DNA of 28,562 nucleotides from MGR-bin208 sp043779285 (lineage in GTDB: Bacteria > Bacteroidota > Bacteroidia > Chitinophagales > Chitinophagaceae): contig JAYWEL010000050.1 of NCBI GenBank assembly GCA_043779285.1, forward strand, positions 1 to 28,562, written 5' to 3'. Positions 8,412 to 16,783 of the stretch are shown here, in pieces. A program made the position numbers and the translations under genes. Each line of letters begins with the position of its first letter. Within the stretch, counting starts at the first letter, position 1. The notes beneath the pieces are model-generated. The model was not told the DNA's origin, made no database searches, and was given only the letters and a program-made list of their open reading frames with translations.

Positions 8412-8954
8412 TTAATTATCAATAATCACTTTAGCCAGGTCTTCCACTTCCACGATCATTTCAATTTCAACGGCCATTCCATTGGGTAATGAATTCATGC
8501 CGACAGCAGATCGTGCATGCCGGCCTTTTTCTCCAAAAACTTCAACCATCAGGTCAGAGAAACCGTTCATTACTTTCGGTTGATCTTTAAAGTCGGCAGT
8601 ACAATTTACCATGCCCAAAACTTTGACGATTCGTTTTACCTTATTCAGGTCTCCCAACTCTGCTTTTAAAACAGCCAATAAATTAATACCTGTCAACCGG
8701 GCAGCATGTACGCCTTCTTCAATGGAAAGATCGGCACCAACTTTGCCTGTAATGTAAGTTCCGTCAGACTTTGACGGGCCTTTACCTGCCAGAAAAAGTA
8801 AATTGCCAGTTCGTACCACATGTACATAATTGGCAATTGGTTTTGGAACCTGCGGAAGAATAATTCCTTTTTCAATCAGTTTTTTTTCTGCATCCTGTGC
8901 AAAGATTGAAATTGAAAAAATAAGTAAGCTCAGAAAAACAATCAACTTTTTCAT
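8412..8954 (-). CDS. RidA/YjgF-family protein with a signal peptide
   Basis: A 180-residue protein starting MKKLIVFLSLLIFSISIFAQ, an export signal with likely cleavage after Ala19. It is followed by a RidA/UK114 domain (about 25-178). The domain shows VRTGNLLFLAGKGP, the KVKRIVKVLGMVNC strand, and the conserved C-terminal block GRHARSAVGMNSLPNGMAVEIEM. The Arg in that block corresponds to the residue that deaminates reactive enamines/imines in RidA. An exported RidA homologue is unlike the cytosolic housekeeping enzyme, so the substrate is unknown. It lies 20 bases downstream of glpF on the same strand and may be the last gene of the glycerol operon. Confidence 0.85.
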   Translation of the reverse strand: MKKLIVFLSLLIFSISIFAQDAEKKLIEKGIILPQVPKPIANYVHVVRTGNLLFLAGKGPSKSDGTYITGKVGADLSIEEGVHAARLTGINLLAVLKAELGDLNKVKRIVKVLGMVNCTADFKDQPKVMNGFSDLMVEVFGEKGRHARSAVGMNSLPNGMAVEIEMIVEVEDLAKVIIDN

Positions 8955-8974
8955 TTTAAAAAAATTAAAGTGGT

Positions 8975-9679
8975 TTATAATAATTTAAAAACTATTGCTG
9001 CTAAAAATCCACCAATGACAGGTCCGGCAACCGGTATCCATGCATAAGCCCAGTCGCTGTCTCTTTTTCCTTTTATGGGTAAAATGGCATGTATGATTCT
9101 TGGTCCAAGATCACGGACAGGATTGATAGCATAACCAGTAGGTCCACCCAATGAAAGACCAATACCTAAAACCAATAAGGCCACCGGAAGTGCATCCAAA
9201 GCACCAAGACTACTTGCCGGAGAAAGAATGTGTAATATGCCAAAAACAAAAACAAAGGTTCCGATAACCTCGGAGATAAGATTATTAAAAGAACTACGGA
9301 TTGCCGGACTGGTGCAGAATACCGCCAGTTTTAATGCAGCATCTTCTGTCTGGTCGAAATGCTGTCGATAACTGATCCATACAAGAACTGATCCTGTCAT
9401 TGACCCCAGTAGTTGGGCAGAAATATACATGGGTGTATCGGCCCAGGCAAACTTACCCAGGTAAGCTAATGCAATTGTTACTGCAGGGTTTAGGTGTGCA
9501 CCACTGGAAGCTGCAACGGCGAATACGCCGGTAAATACAGCAATGCTCCATCCTAATGTTATTACAATCCATCCACTGTTATGACCTTTGGTTTTGTTTA
9601 AAACTACATTGGCAACAACACCGTTACCCAGAACAATCAATAAAGCAGTTCCAATAAATTCACCAATAAAAGGAGACAT
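8975..9679 (-). CDS. glpF: Glycerol uptake facilitator (aquaglyceroporin)
   Basis: An inner-membrane channel for glycerol, 234 residues with six hydrophobic segments plus two half-helices. The first pore motif is canonical (GAHLNPAVT, Asn64-Pro65-Ala66). The second reads GYAINPVRDLGPR (Asn186-Pro187-Val188-Arg189-Asp190), so the third position of the NPA motif is Val. The Asp after the pore Arg is the usual mark of glycerol facilitators rather than water-only aquaporins. Gene order supports the role: it follows glpD with 11 bases between and glpK lies further upstream. Confidence 0.93.
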   Translation of the reverse strand: MSPFIGEFIGTALLIVLGNGVVANVVLNKTKGHNSGWIVITLGWSIAVFTGVFAVAASSGAHLNPAVTIALAYLGKFAWADTPMYISAQLLGSMTGSVLVWISYRQHFDQTEDAALKLAVFCTSPAIRSSFNNLISEVIGTFVFVFGILHILSPASSLGALDALPVALLVLGIGLSLGGPTGYAINPVRDLGPRIIHAILPIKGKRDSDWAYAWIPVAGPVIGGFLAAIVFKLL

Positions 9680-9690
9680 AGCAATTTGTT

Positions 9691-11262
9691 TTAAGTTTTA
9701 GTTTGGTTGTTTGATAGAGGAAGATAATTCTTCGCTATTAATTTAAATTGATTTACCTGATTAATTATCCAGTTTTCATTCAATTGCTTTTCCTGTGCAA
9801 TAATACGGGCCACTTTTTCGGCAACTTCCATGGATGCTTTTGCATTCAGCAATAAAGACCTTGTTCTTCTGGACAAAGCATCTTCTACGGTCATGCACAT
9901 TTCGTTGCGCACCGACCAAATAATTTCTGCAAACGTATAAGGCAAGTCAGGATGAATTTTTTCTGACATTGAAGGATCTTCTTTCATGATTAATTCTATG
10001 CTCTCTGCATCAGCACCATAGAAGTATCGGGGGTTATTATAATCAACTGAGTCTGTCCATCCATGAATCTTCAGGTCTTTGGTAATGCATTTAGTTTCTG
10101 TATTAAATTTTTTACATACAAGATCGATCAGTTCTTCAGCCATTTTCCGATAGGTAGTCCATTTGCCCCCGGTTATGGTTACAAGCCCAGAATCTGATTC
10201 TGTAATCTGATGTTCTCTGGATAATGTGGCAGTAATTTTTGAAACGCTTTTTACCAGCGGTCTTAATCCTGCAAATACGCTCAGCACATCATTGCGGGTT
10301 GGATCTTTTGATAAGTATCTGCCAATATGTGTAAGTATATAATCAATTTCATCATCCTGTGCAATAGGTTCACTTGATGCATGATCTACCGGCGTATCCG
10401 TTGTTCCTAAAATTATTTTTCCATGCCAGGGGACAGCAAATAAAACCCGGCCATCATCCGTATGTGGAATCATGATAGCCGTTTCACCGGGTAAAAAAGA
10501 TTTATCAATAACCAGGTGCACACCCTGGCTCGGAGCAATGATGGATTCGTTTGTGGAATCATCCATTTTTAAAATAGCATCGGTAAATACACCTGTAGCA
10601 TTGATGACGATTTCTGCATTTATGTTGTACGTTTTTTCATTGATGGAATCCCAAACAGTTACTCCATTTATTTTTCCATCTTTTTTTAAAAGTTCGGTTA
10701 CAGCACAATAATTCAATAGTACAGCTCCTTTATCAGCTGCAGTAGATGCCAGATTTATAGCTAACCGGGCATCATCAAATTGGCCATCATGATATAGAAC
10801 AGCACCACGAAGTCCTTCCGGATCCAGTGTAGGTGCCAATTGTAAGGTTTCTTCCAACGATAAAAACTGGGAAGGTCCGAGACCGAGTTTACCCGACATC
10901 CAGTCATACATTTTCAATCCGATGCCATAGAAAGGAGCTTCCCACCATTTATAATTTGGAACAATAAATTTCAGATTACGAACTAGGTGCGGTACATTTT
11001 TTAATAATAAGCCACGTTCCTCCAACGCTTCAATTACTAATTTAATATTGCCCTGCTGTAGATAACGGACACCGCCATGAATCAATTTTGTACTTCTTGA
11101 AGAGGTTCCTTTGGCGAAATCATCCCGTTCAAACAGGATTGTTTTTAATCCTCGGGAAGCCGCATCAATTGCTGCTCCAAGTCCGGTTGCACCGCCACCA
11201 ATAATGCATACATCCCACTCTGGAGTTTGCTGCATTTTTTGTAACATCTGTTGACGGTCCAT
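9691..11262 (-). CDS. glpD: Glycerol-3-phosphate dehydrogenase (FAD-dependent)
   Basis: Oxidises glycerol-3-phosphate to dihydroxyacetone phosphate and passes electrons to the quinone pool at the inner membrane; 523 residues. The N-terminal FAD Rossmann motif is VCIIGGGATGLGAA (residues 18-31). It is followed by the family signature SSRSTKLIHGGVRYLQQGN, then EALEERGLLLKNVPH, INATGVFTDAILK, GVHLVIDKSFLPG, LFAVPWHGKIILGTTDTP and TITGGKWTTYRKMAE, and the C-terminal GlpD domain (EIIWSVRNEMCMTVEDALSR). It is the middle gene of glpK-glpD-glpF, 38 bases after glpK. No GlpR-type regulator is present in the window. Confidence 0.96.
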   Translation of the reverse strand: MDRQQMLQKMQQTPEWDVCIIGGGATGLGAAIDAASRGLKTILFERDDFAKGTSSRSTKLIHGGVRYLQQGNIKLVIEALEERGLLLKNVPHLVRNLKFIVPNYKWWEAPFYGIGLKMYDWMSGKLGLGPSQFLSLEETLQLAPTLDPEGLRGAVLYHDGQFDDARLAINLASTAADKGAVLLNYCAVTELLKKDGKINGVTVWDSINEKTYNINAEIVINATGVFTDAILKMDDSTNESIIAPSQGVHLVIDKSFLPGETAIMIPHTDDGRVLFAVPWHGKIILGTTDTPVDHASSEPIAQDDEIDYILTHIGRYLSKDPTRNDVLSVFAGLRPLVKSVSKITATLSREHQITESDSGLVTITGGKWTTYRKMAEELIDLVCKKFNTETKCITKDLKIHGWTDSVDYNNPRYFYGADAESIELIMKEDPSMSEKIHPDLPYTFAEIIWSVRNEMCMTVEDALSRRTRSLLLNAKASMEVAEKVARIIAQEKQLNENWIINQVNQFKLIAKNYLPLSNNQTKT

Positions 11263-11300
11263 AAATTGAAATGAATATGCTTTGTAGAATATTTATTGTT

Positions 11301-12803
11301 TTATGCTGCATTGTCGGCCCAGGCTATACTGGCTTTCACAGCTCTTTTCCATCCTTTAATCAAATGTTCTTTTTCTTCCTGATTCAAGGATGGGCTGAAT
11401 AATTTTTCCTGTTGCCATTGTTGTTGAATTTCATCAATATTTTTCCAAAACCCTACGGCTAATCCTGCTAGGTATGCTGCACCCAATGCGGTAGTTTCTG
11501 TAATTTTAGGTCGTATCACTTTTGTATTTAACACATCGCTTTGAAATTGCATCAGTTGATCGTTGATGGTAGCTCCACCGTCTACTCTTAATTCTGCAAT
11601 GGAAATTCCTGTATCGGCTTCCATTGATTTTAAAACATCATGTGTTTGATATGCAATACTATCAAGAGAAGCTCTGGCTATATGTGCATCTGAAGATCCT
11701 CTGGTTATTCCAAAAATACTTCCTCTGGCATGTTGGTTCCAATAAGGTGCTCCCAGTCCTGCAAAAGCCGGTACAAAATAAACACCTTCACTGTCTTTTA
11801 CTTTAGCGGCTAATTCTTCTACTTCTTTAGATGTGGATATAATTTTTATTCCATCTCGAAGCCATTGTACGGCTGCACCGGCAATGAACACACTGCCTTC
11901 CAAAGCATATTCTGTTTTTCCGTTTATTTTCCATGCAATGGTTGTCAATAAATTATTTTTCGATTCAAATGCTTTTTCACCGGTATTCATCAGCATGAAA
12001 CATCCGGTACCATACGTATTCTTGACCATGCCGGGTTGTGTACACATTTGTCCGAATAAAGCGGCTTGCTGATCGCCTGCAATACCTGCAATCGGAATAT
12101 TTGAATGTTGTACAATATGGCCGGTATGCCCATAAATTTCACTGGATGATTTTACTTCCGGTAAAACTGATCTGGGAATATTGAATAAAGTCAATAATTC
12201 TTCATCCCATTCTCCGGTATGAATATTTAACAACATGGTGCGGCTTGCATTGGATGCATCTGTCACATGTACTTGTCCTCCTGTGAGTTTCCAGGTTAAC
12301 CAACTGTCAATGGTGCCAAATGCCAGCTCACCCTTATCTGCCTTTTCCCTGGCTCCATCTGTATTATCTAAAATCCATTTCAATTTTGTGGCAGAGAAAT
12401 AGGCGTCGATAATCAAGCCTGTTTTTTGCTGAATCATTGCTGCATGACCTTTCAACTTTAATTCATCGCAATAAGCAGCAGTTCTACGGTCCTGCCAAAC
12501 AATGGCATGATATATTGGTTTGCCGGTATTTCGATCCCATACAACCGTTGTTTCCCGCTGATTGGTAATGCCAATTGCTGCAATCTGATTCATGCTGATG
12601 CCTGCATTGGCCACTGCTTCTGCCATGGTACCAAACTGTGTACTCCAAATTTCGTCTGCATTATGTTCAACCCAACCAGGTTGCGGAAAAATCTGTGTAA
12701 ATTCTTTTTGTGCCGAACCTTTTATGTTTCCCTGAATATCAAAAATGAGGCTACGACTACTGGTTGTTCCCTGATCGAGAGCTAGAATATATTTATCTGA
12801 CAT
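11301..12803 (-). CDS. glpK: Glycerol kinase
   Basis: Phosphorylates glycerol with ATP to sn-glycerol-3-phosphate. A 500-residue FGGY-family kinase, the normal length. It shows the N-terminal phosphate-binding ALDQGTTSSRS (8-18), TNQRETTVVWD, GRPI-like GKPIYHAIVWQDRRT, the GIAGDQQAALFGQ segment, a NTYGTGCFMLMNTG ATP-binding turn, and the family signature ELRVDGGATINDQLMQFQSD. It is the first gene of the glycerol run; the spacer to the DUF5686 gene is 71 bases and could hold its own promoter, but no full TAnnTTTG match was found there (TATCTTCC is the closest). Confidence 0.96.
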   Translation of the reverse strand: MSDKYILALDQGTTSSRSLIFDIQGNIKGSAQKEFTQIFPQPGWVEHNADEIWSTQFGTMAEAVANAGISMNQIAAIGITNQRETTVVWDRNTGKPIYHAIVWQDRRTAAYCDELKLKGHAAMIQQKTGLIIDAYFSATKLKWILDNTDGAREKADKGELAFGTIDSWLTWKLTGGQVHVTDASNASRTMLLNIHTGEWDEELLTLFNIPRSVLPEVKSSSEIYGHTGHIVQHSNIPIAGIAGDQQAALFGQMCTQPGMVKNTYGTGCFMLMNTGEKAFESKNNLLTTIAWKINGKTEYALEGSVFIAGAAVQWLRDGIKIISTSKEVEELAAKVKDSEGVYFVPAFAGLGAPYWNQHARGSIFGITRGSSDAHIARASLDSIAYQTHDVLKSMEADTGISIAELRVDGGATINDQLMQFQSDVLNTKVIRPKITETTALGAAYLAGLAVGFWKNIDEIQQQWQQEKLFSPSLNQEEKEHLIKGWKRAVKASIAWADNAA

Positions 12804-12874
12804 GAATTATTTTTTATATCAGGAAGATACAGAAATCTTTTACTTGAAGTGGATTGATGAAATGAATTATTTAA

Positions 12875-15364
12875 TTAAAAGCTTAACCGGAAACTTCCAA
12901 AAACACCAAATCGTTTGGTTGATGTTGACAGATCCGAAGGAGCAACCCTCCATACCAGATCGAGTCGAAGAACTTTTAAAATATTGTCAATACCGGTGCC
13001 AAGTTCTATATAGCTTCTTCCATTCAAAGTCTGGAATAGATGACCTGGAACAAAATTCAAATCTAGATTGGGTTGTGATAAACTTCCCCATAAAACTTTT
13101 GCATTCCAGAATTGCCTGAATCTTAATTTGGGTATAAAACGGAAAATGCCATTCCCAATATTGTGTTCAAAATTTACCCCGGCATATTCATCACTGACAA
13201 ACTCATACCGGTTCATCATATTGAAAGCAAATTTATTGTAGTAGTACAGTTCATTACCGGGATGAATATCCAATAACACATAGGGTAGACTGCCAAAAGT
13301 TTTACCGCCATATATACTGTAATCGATATGGCCGTATGGCGGTATATTTTTATAATCGGAAATACTGCCAAATAATTTTGTGTAATTATAACTGCTTTTG
13401 AAAACACCTGCCATTCCTTTTGAAATATTTAGATCTACAATTGGGTAAGGGCTGCCGATGCTAATTCGGTTGAAATTACTTTCCAGAAATTTTTCTAAAA
13501 ATGCGTAACGGAGTTGAAGTGTAACATCAAAACTGCTTAAAGGAATTCCACCATTTGTTACCGGGAAAGAAGTTTTTAAAGGCAGGTTTTTAAGCGGAGT
13601 GAATTCTTTGTGACTGACAATGAAACGGCTTCCAAATCCGGAATTTGTTTCGTGATAAAAATCCAGTCTTTTTTCACTAACATTGATAAATTTAATGGGC
13701 ACGTTTGCTTTGCGGATAGCTAAAGCAAATACATTATCGGCCGAAACTTCGCCATAATAATTCTGTCCAAAGTCAAGGTCATTCACATACGAAAGCCGCA
13801 GGGAAGTTCGTGGGTGTTTGTTAAAAAGATAATAGGCTTCTGCCTTTCCTTTCATTTTTTTATCTGTAAATCCGTATGCCGCATACGCATGCAGCCAAAG
13901 CTTTTTGCTGAATTTAGTATTGGTGCCCAAATCGAAACGGGCACGGTATCCTTCCCAACCATTGTAAGTAAACCAATAATACCATGGGCCTAATTCCAGA
14001 TTCCCTTTGTTGAAATATCCGGTGGAAATTAAATAAATTGTACTGCTTAATTTATTATACGAAGGTAACTTCATGATGGTATCAATCATTTGAATGATCG
14101 ATTTTTCAGTGTGTGTTAACTCCTCATGTCTGGATTTTTGCCAGAAACTTTTGTCCTGGTCCATGGCATCAGCTAATGTGAGGGTCTCTTCCAGCATTTT
14201 GTTTTTCTCCAATTCCTGAATAACCGTTTCGTCATTGACTTTTACATTTTTGTAGGTAGTTGTTTTCCGTCCTATAAAACCTGGTTTATCTTTTCCAAGA
14301 ATGGAAACATCGGCAACAAATTTATCTTTTGATAAAAACCAGACATTGTCATTGATCATTTTATATTCCTGAATCAAACTCAGGTTTTCCAAAAAATTTA
14401 CATTGGCTTCTTTTCCCAGTCGTAAATTCATTTTCTGTATGGCAAACGTGGTGTCATGTACCCAGCAATCTCCTTCAAATGTATTTTCTCCTCTTCTTTT
14501 TGGAGTAAATACCAGGTGATAGAATCTTTGCAGATTTACATATTGTGTATCTGTAACCCGGTAGTGATAATAATTATCGCCATGATCACTTATTGGACTG
14601 ATAAACTGTTTGTCGAAAACCGGAATAAAATTATTGTACACATTTACAACCTGGTCCATTCCACCCAACAATTTCAATACACTTTCATTCCTCACACCAT
14701 TGGTGTTTCCGGCTTTAATTACTTCTCGTCTTTTCAACGGTTTTTTTTGATAATAATAGTCAGAAAGAACTTCTGTTAGATAAACAGGCAGAAAAGGAAG
14801 TATTTCCGTGCTATCGATATGGTCAACCATTATATCTGTAACCGGTTTCAGTTGGTTTCTGAGAGGTCTTAAAAACTTTGAATTGGAAACCTTGTCCGGA
14901 TTGAAATTGGTTATGTCTATTTCCAGTTTGTTGTATAGTTCGTAAGAAAAATTATCAAAGCGATAGCGATTGTTGAACTCTTTGTTATTAACTATTTTTC
15001 GCCAGATAAGTAATCCTTTATTTACTTTAACACGAACCTTTACCGGTTCAAGATATGTTGCTCTCTCCAGGGTTATATTTACAACCAGTTCATTTTTTGT
15101 TTTATCAATAATAAATTGAAAGGGTTGGTATCCTACATTAGTAATCTCGAGTGTATCGGAAGGCCAGTTGTTTAGGTTGAAAGAAAACTGTCCATCGATG
15201 TCTGACAATTTTCCAATAGTGGTGTTTTTAAAATAAACAGATGCAAAAGGAATGACTTCGTCACTATGAGAATCTTTAATTACTCCACTGATAATTTTGT
15301 TTTGAGCAACAGAGGGAAGTTGTAAAATGAAAAAAAATAAAAGGAAAGTAATCTGTTTACACAT
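12875..15364 (-). CDS. DUF5686/CarboxypepD_reg-like outer-membrane protein
   Basis: An 829-residue Bacteroidota envelope protein. The signal peptide is MCKQITFLLFFFILQLPSVA, then a carboxypeptidase-regulatory-like beta-sandwich (about 22-100: ISGVIKDSHSDEVIPFASVYFKNTTIGKLSDIDGQF, split here by description only). Such a domain is common at the N-terminus of TonB-dependent receptors and related proteins. The remainder matches DUF5686: a central periplasmic region and a C-terminal stretch rich in alternating aromatic beta-strands, ending FGVFGSFRLSF with a terminal Phe, consistent with an outer-membrane beta-barrel. No plug domain is visible, so it is not a standard SusC-type transporter. The function of the family is not known to me. 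It stands upstream of glpK on the same strand, which is probably coincidental. Confidence 0.85.
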   Translation of the reverse strand: MCKQITFLLFFFILQLPSVAQNKIISGVIKDSHSDEVIPFASVYFKNTTIGKLSDIDGQFSFNLNNWPSDTLEITNVGYQPFQFIIDKTKNELVVNITLERATYLEPVKVRVKVNKGLLIWRKIVNNKEFNNRYRFDNFSYELYNKLEIDITNFNPDKVSNSKFLRPLRNQLKPVTDIMVDHIDSTEILPFLPVYLTEVLSDYYYQKKPLKRREVIKAGNTNGVRNESVLKLLGGMDQVVNVYNNFIPVFDKQFISPISDHGDNYYHYRVTDTQYVNLQRFYHLVFTPKRRGENTFEGDCWVHDTTFAIQKMNLRLGKEANVNFLENLSLIQEYKMINDNVWFLSKDKFVADVSILGKDKPGFIGRKTTTYKNVKVNDETVIQELEKNKMLEETLTLADAMDQDKSFWQKSRHEELTHTEKSIIQMIDTIMKLPSYNKLSSTIYLISTGYFNKGNLELGPWYYWFTYNGWEGYRARFDLGTNTKFSKKLWLHAYAAYGFTDKKMKGKAEAYYLFNKHPRTSLRLSYVNDLDFGQNYYGEVSADNVFALAIRKANVPIKFINVSEKRLDFYHETNSGFGSRFIVSHKEFTPLKNLPLKTSFPVTNGGIPLSSFDVTLQLRYAFLEKFLESNFNRISIGSPYPIVDLNISKGMAGVFKSSYNYTKLFGSISDYKNIPPYGHIDYSIYGGKTFGSLPYVLLDIHPGNELYYYNKFAFNMMNRYEFVSDEYAGVNFEHNIGNGIFRFIPKLRFRQFWNAKVLWGSLSQPNLDLNFVPGHLFQTLNGRSYIELGTGIDNILKVLRLDLVWRVAPSDLSTSTKRFGVFGSFRLSF

Positions 15365-15380
15365 CAGGTCTATATTAAAT

Positions 15381-15388
15381 CAAAGGTA
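15381..15388 (-). promoter_or_regulatory. Candidate -7 element for the DUF5686 gene
   Basis: Minus strand TACCTTTG, a full TAnnTTTG match, 16 bases before the ATG at 15364. No good -33 box was seen. Confidence 0.4.
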
Positions 15389-15452
15389 CACAAGGATGAA
15401 TGAATGCGGAATGATAAATAGTTAAGCAGTGTTTAAAAAGAATGAAATTTAA

Positions 15453-15483
15453 TTTGACAGTTAAATAGAAATCATTAACTTTG
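15453..15483 (+). promoter_or_regulatory. Strong Bacteroidota-type promoter for the 15502 operon
   Basis: TTTG (15453-15456), 19 bases of spacer, then TAACTTTG (15476-15483). Both boxes match the Bacteroidota consensus (TTTG / TAnnTTTG) at the expected spacing. Transcription would begin near 15490, which rules out the TTG at 15481 as the start codon and supports the ATG at 15502. Confidence 0.65.
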
Positions 15484-15501
15484 AAAAACAAAGTACTTTT
15501 T

Positions 15502-16197
15502 ATGGAAGAACAAAATAGTAAACAACCCATGGAAAATGAAAGCATGGATACGCTAAAGCACATTCGGAATATCATGGAAAAAAGCAGCCGTTTTAGCAGT
15601 TTAAGCGGATGGAGTGCAGTGTCTGCAGGTTGTATTGCCATTGCAGGAGCCTGGTTTGCAGGAAGTGCAATGACTGCTGTAGGCATTCAACCCAAGAATC
15701 TCTCTTTATGGAGTGAAGTGCATAATCTGAATTTTATAGTTGACCTGCGAACCATTGTGGAGTCAGATATTTTTATCATTGCACTCTTAACTTTTATTGC
15801 AGCATTCAGTTTAACCATCTTGTTTACCTATTTACGTAACAGGAAGCAGGGAATCTCTATCTGGAGTGCAACATCAAAAAGGGTGATGATGCACGTAGCA
15901 TTACCGATGCTTGTCTCCTTGTTTTTTTTAATCCGGATAATTCAGTTTGGCATATTTGGTTTGATACCGCCTGTTTGCTTACTATTCTATGGTCTGGGTT
16001 TGGTTAATGTAGGTAAGTACAGCTTGGACGAAGTGAAGTATTTAGGATTTGGTATGATTGTGATTGGATTGGTCAATTGTTGGTTTATACAATATGGGCT
16101 TTATTTCTGGACCGCCGGATTTGGTTTGTTGCATATTGTATATGGAATTTATATCTGGATGAAATACGAAAAAAATCAGGTAATTGATGAAAACTAA
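15502..16197 (+). CDS. Multi-pass membrane protein of unknown function
   Basis: A 231-residue protein. The first 30 residues are polar (MEEQNSKQPMENESMDTLKH, then an IRNIMEKSSRFSSLSG amphipathic helix). About six hydrophobic segments follow, for example IALLTFIAAFSLTILFTYL and MLVSLFFLIRIIQFGIFGLIP. I do not recognise a named domain. The promoter at 15453-15483 places the start at 15502. The gene overlaps the next one, a winged-helix regulator, by 11 bases, which implies translational coupling. The pairing suggests a membrane protein whose level or activity is tied to that regulator, but nothing in the sequence shows a direct interaction. Confidence 0.75.
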   Translation: MEEQNSKQPMENESMDTLKHIRNIMEKSSRFSSLSGWSAVSAGCIAIAGAWFAGSAMTAVGIQPKNLSLWSEVHNLNFIVDLRTIVESDIFIIALLTFIAAFSLTILFTYLRNRKQGISIWSATSKRVMMHVALPMLVSLFFLIRIIQFGIFGLIPPVCLLFYGLGLVNVGKYSLDEVKYLGFGMIVIGLVNCWFIQYGLYFWTAGFGLLHIVYGIYIWMKYEKNQVIDEN

Positions 16198-16507
16198 GAT
16201 ACGGGGTACGGGAAATCCATTGGAACTACTAAACAAAACTTTCGACAGTCGTGTAAGACTGGGGATTATGAGTGTGTTGATGCTGAATGAAAAAGTGAAT
16301 TTTAAGGAGTTGAAAGAATGGGTTGCTGTAACAGATGGTAACCTGGCGTCTCATCTAAAAACATTGGAAGAGGCAAATTATATAAAAGTGCAAAAAGGAT
16401 TTATTGGCCGTAAATCCAATACAACCTATACACTTACAAAATCAGGGGAAAAAGATTTCAGGAGCCACCTGGAAGTTTTGGAAAAGATGATAAAATCTAT
16501 CGGTTAA
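16187..16507 (+). CDS. Winged-helix transcriptional regulator
   Basis: A 106-residue single-domain DNA-binding protein of the winged-helix (MarR/ArsR-like, HTH_34-type) group. It shows the dimer-side helix LLNKTFDSRVRLGIMSVLML, helix-turn-helix FKELKEWVAVTDGNLASHLKTLEEANYI with TDGNLASHLKTLE as the recognition helix, and a beta-wing VQKGFIGRKSNTTYTLTKSG. There is no ligand or metal domain. The ATG at 16187 lies inside the end of the upstream membrane-protein gene; a TTG three bases earlier is possible but unnecessary. It is the middle gene of a three-gene operon and probably regulates it, which is inference. Confidence 0.85.
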   Translation: MKTKIRGTGNPLELLNKTFDSRVRLGIMSVLMLNEKVNFKELKEWVAVTDGNLASHLKTLEEANYIKVQKGFIGRKSNTTYTLTKSGEKDFRSHLEVLEKMIKSIG

Positions 16508-16523
16508 TTTTTAATAATAAAAA

Positions 16524-16739
16524 ATGAAAAATCAGTGGTTTAAAAGAGCCGGATGGATTTATATTCCCATTCATTCGGTAGGCATGTTTATTACAATACT
16601 TGCCATTGTTTTTATGATACCAGTTATCATAGCTACAGTCCGAAACGGTCATTCTGTGAGTGATGATTTGAATACCCTTTTTGTATTTGCAAGTTGTACT
16701 GCTTTCTGGTGGAAATGGATTGCAGAAAAAACATCCTAA
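16524..16739 (+). CDS. Small two-helix membrane protein
   Basis: A 71-residue protein starting MKNQWFKRAGWIYIPIHSVG, with two hydrophobic segments (about 17-38 and 48-63) and a short polar loop RNGHSVSDDLN between them. There is no recognised domain. It follows the winged-helix gene by 16 bases, so it is very likely the last gene of that operon. Confidence 0.7.
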   Translation: MKNQWFKRAGWIYIPIHSVGMFITILAIVFMIPVIIATVRNGHSVSDDLNTLFVFASCTAFWWKWIAEKTS

Positions 16740-16763
16740 AAAAAGCCTTCCGAAGAAGGCCTT
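16738..16763 (-). terminator. Intrinsic terminator of the 16784-20158 gene
   Basis: Read on the minus strand: AAGGCCTTC, loop TTCG, GAAGGCTT, then a run of T. The stem has one bulged base and lies about 20 bases past the stop codon. Its left end abuts the stop of the plus-strand operon. The T-run favours minus-strand use. Confidence 0.75.
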
Positions 16764-16783
16764 GATTATATTGATGTGGTTAT

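Noticed and set aside
12802..13119. Open plus-strand frame of 105 codons near the glpK start
   Set aside because: It is antisense to the DUF5686 gene and the glpK leader, with no family resemblance.
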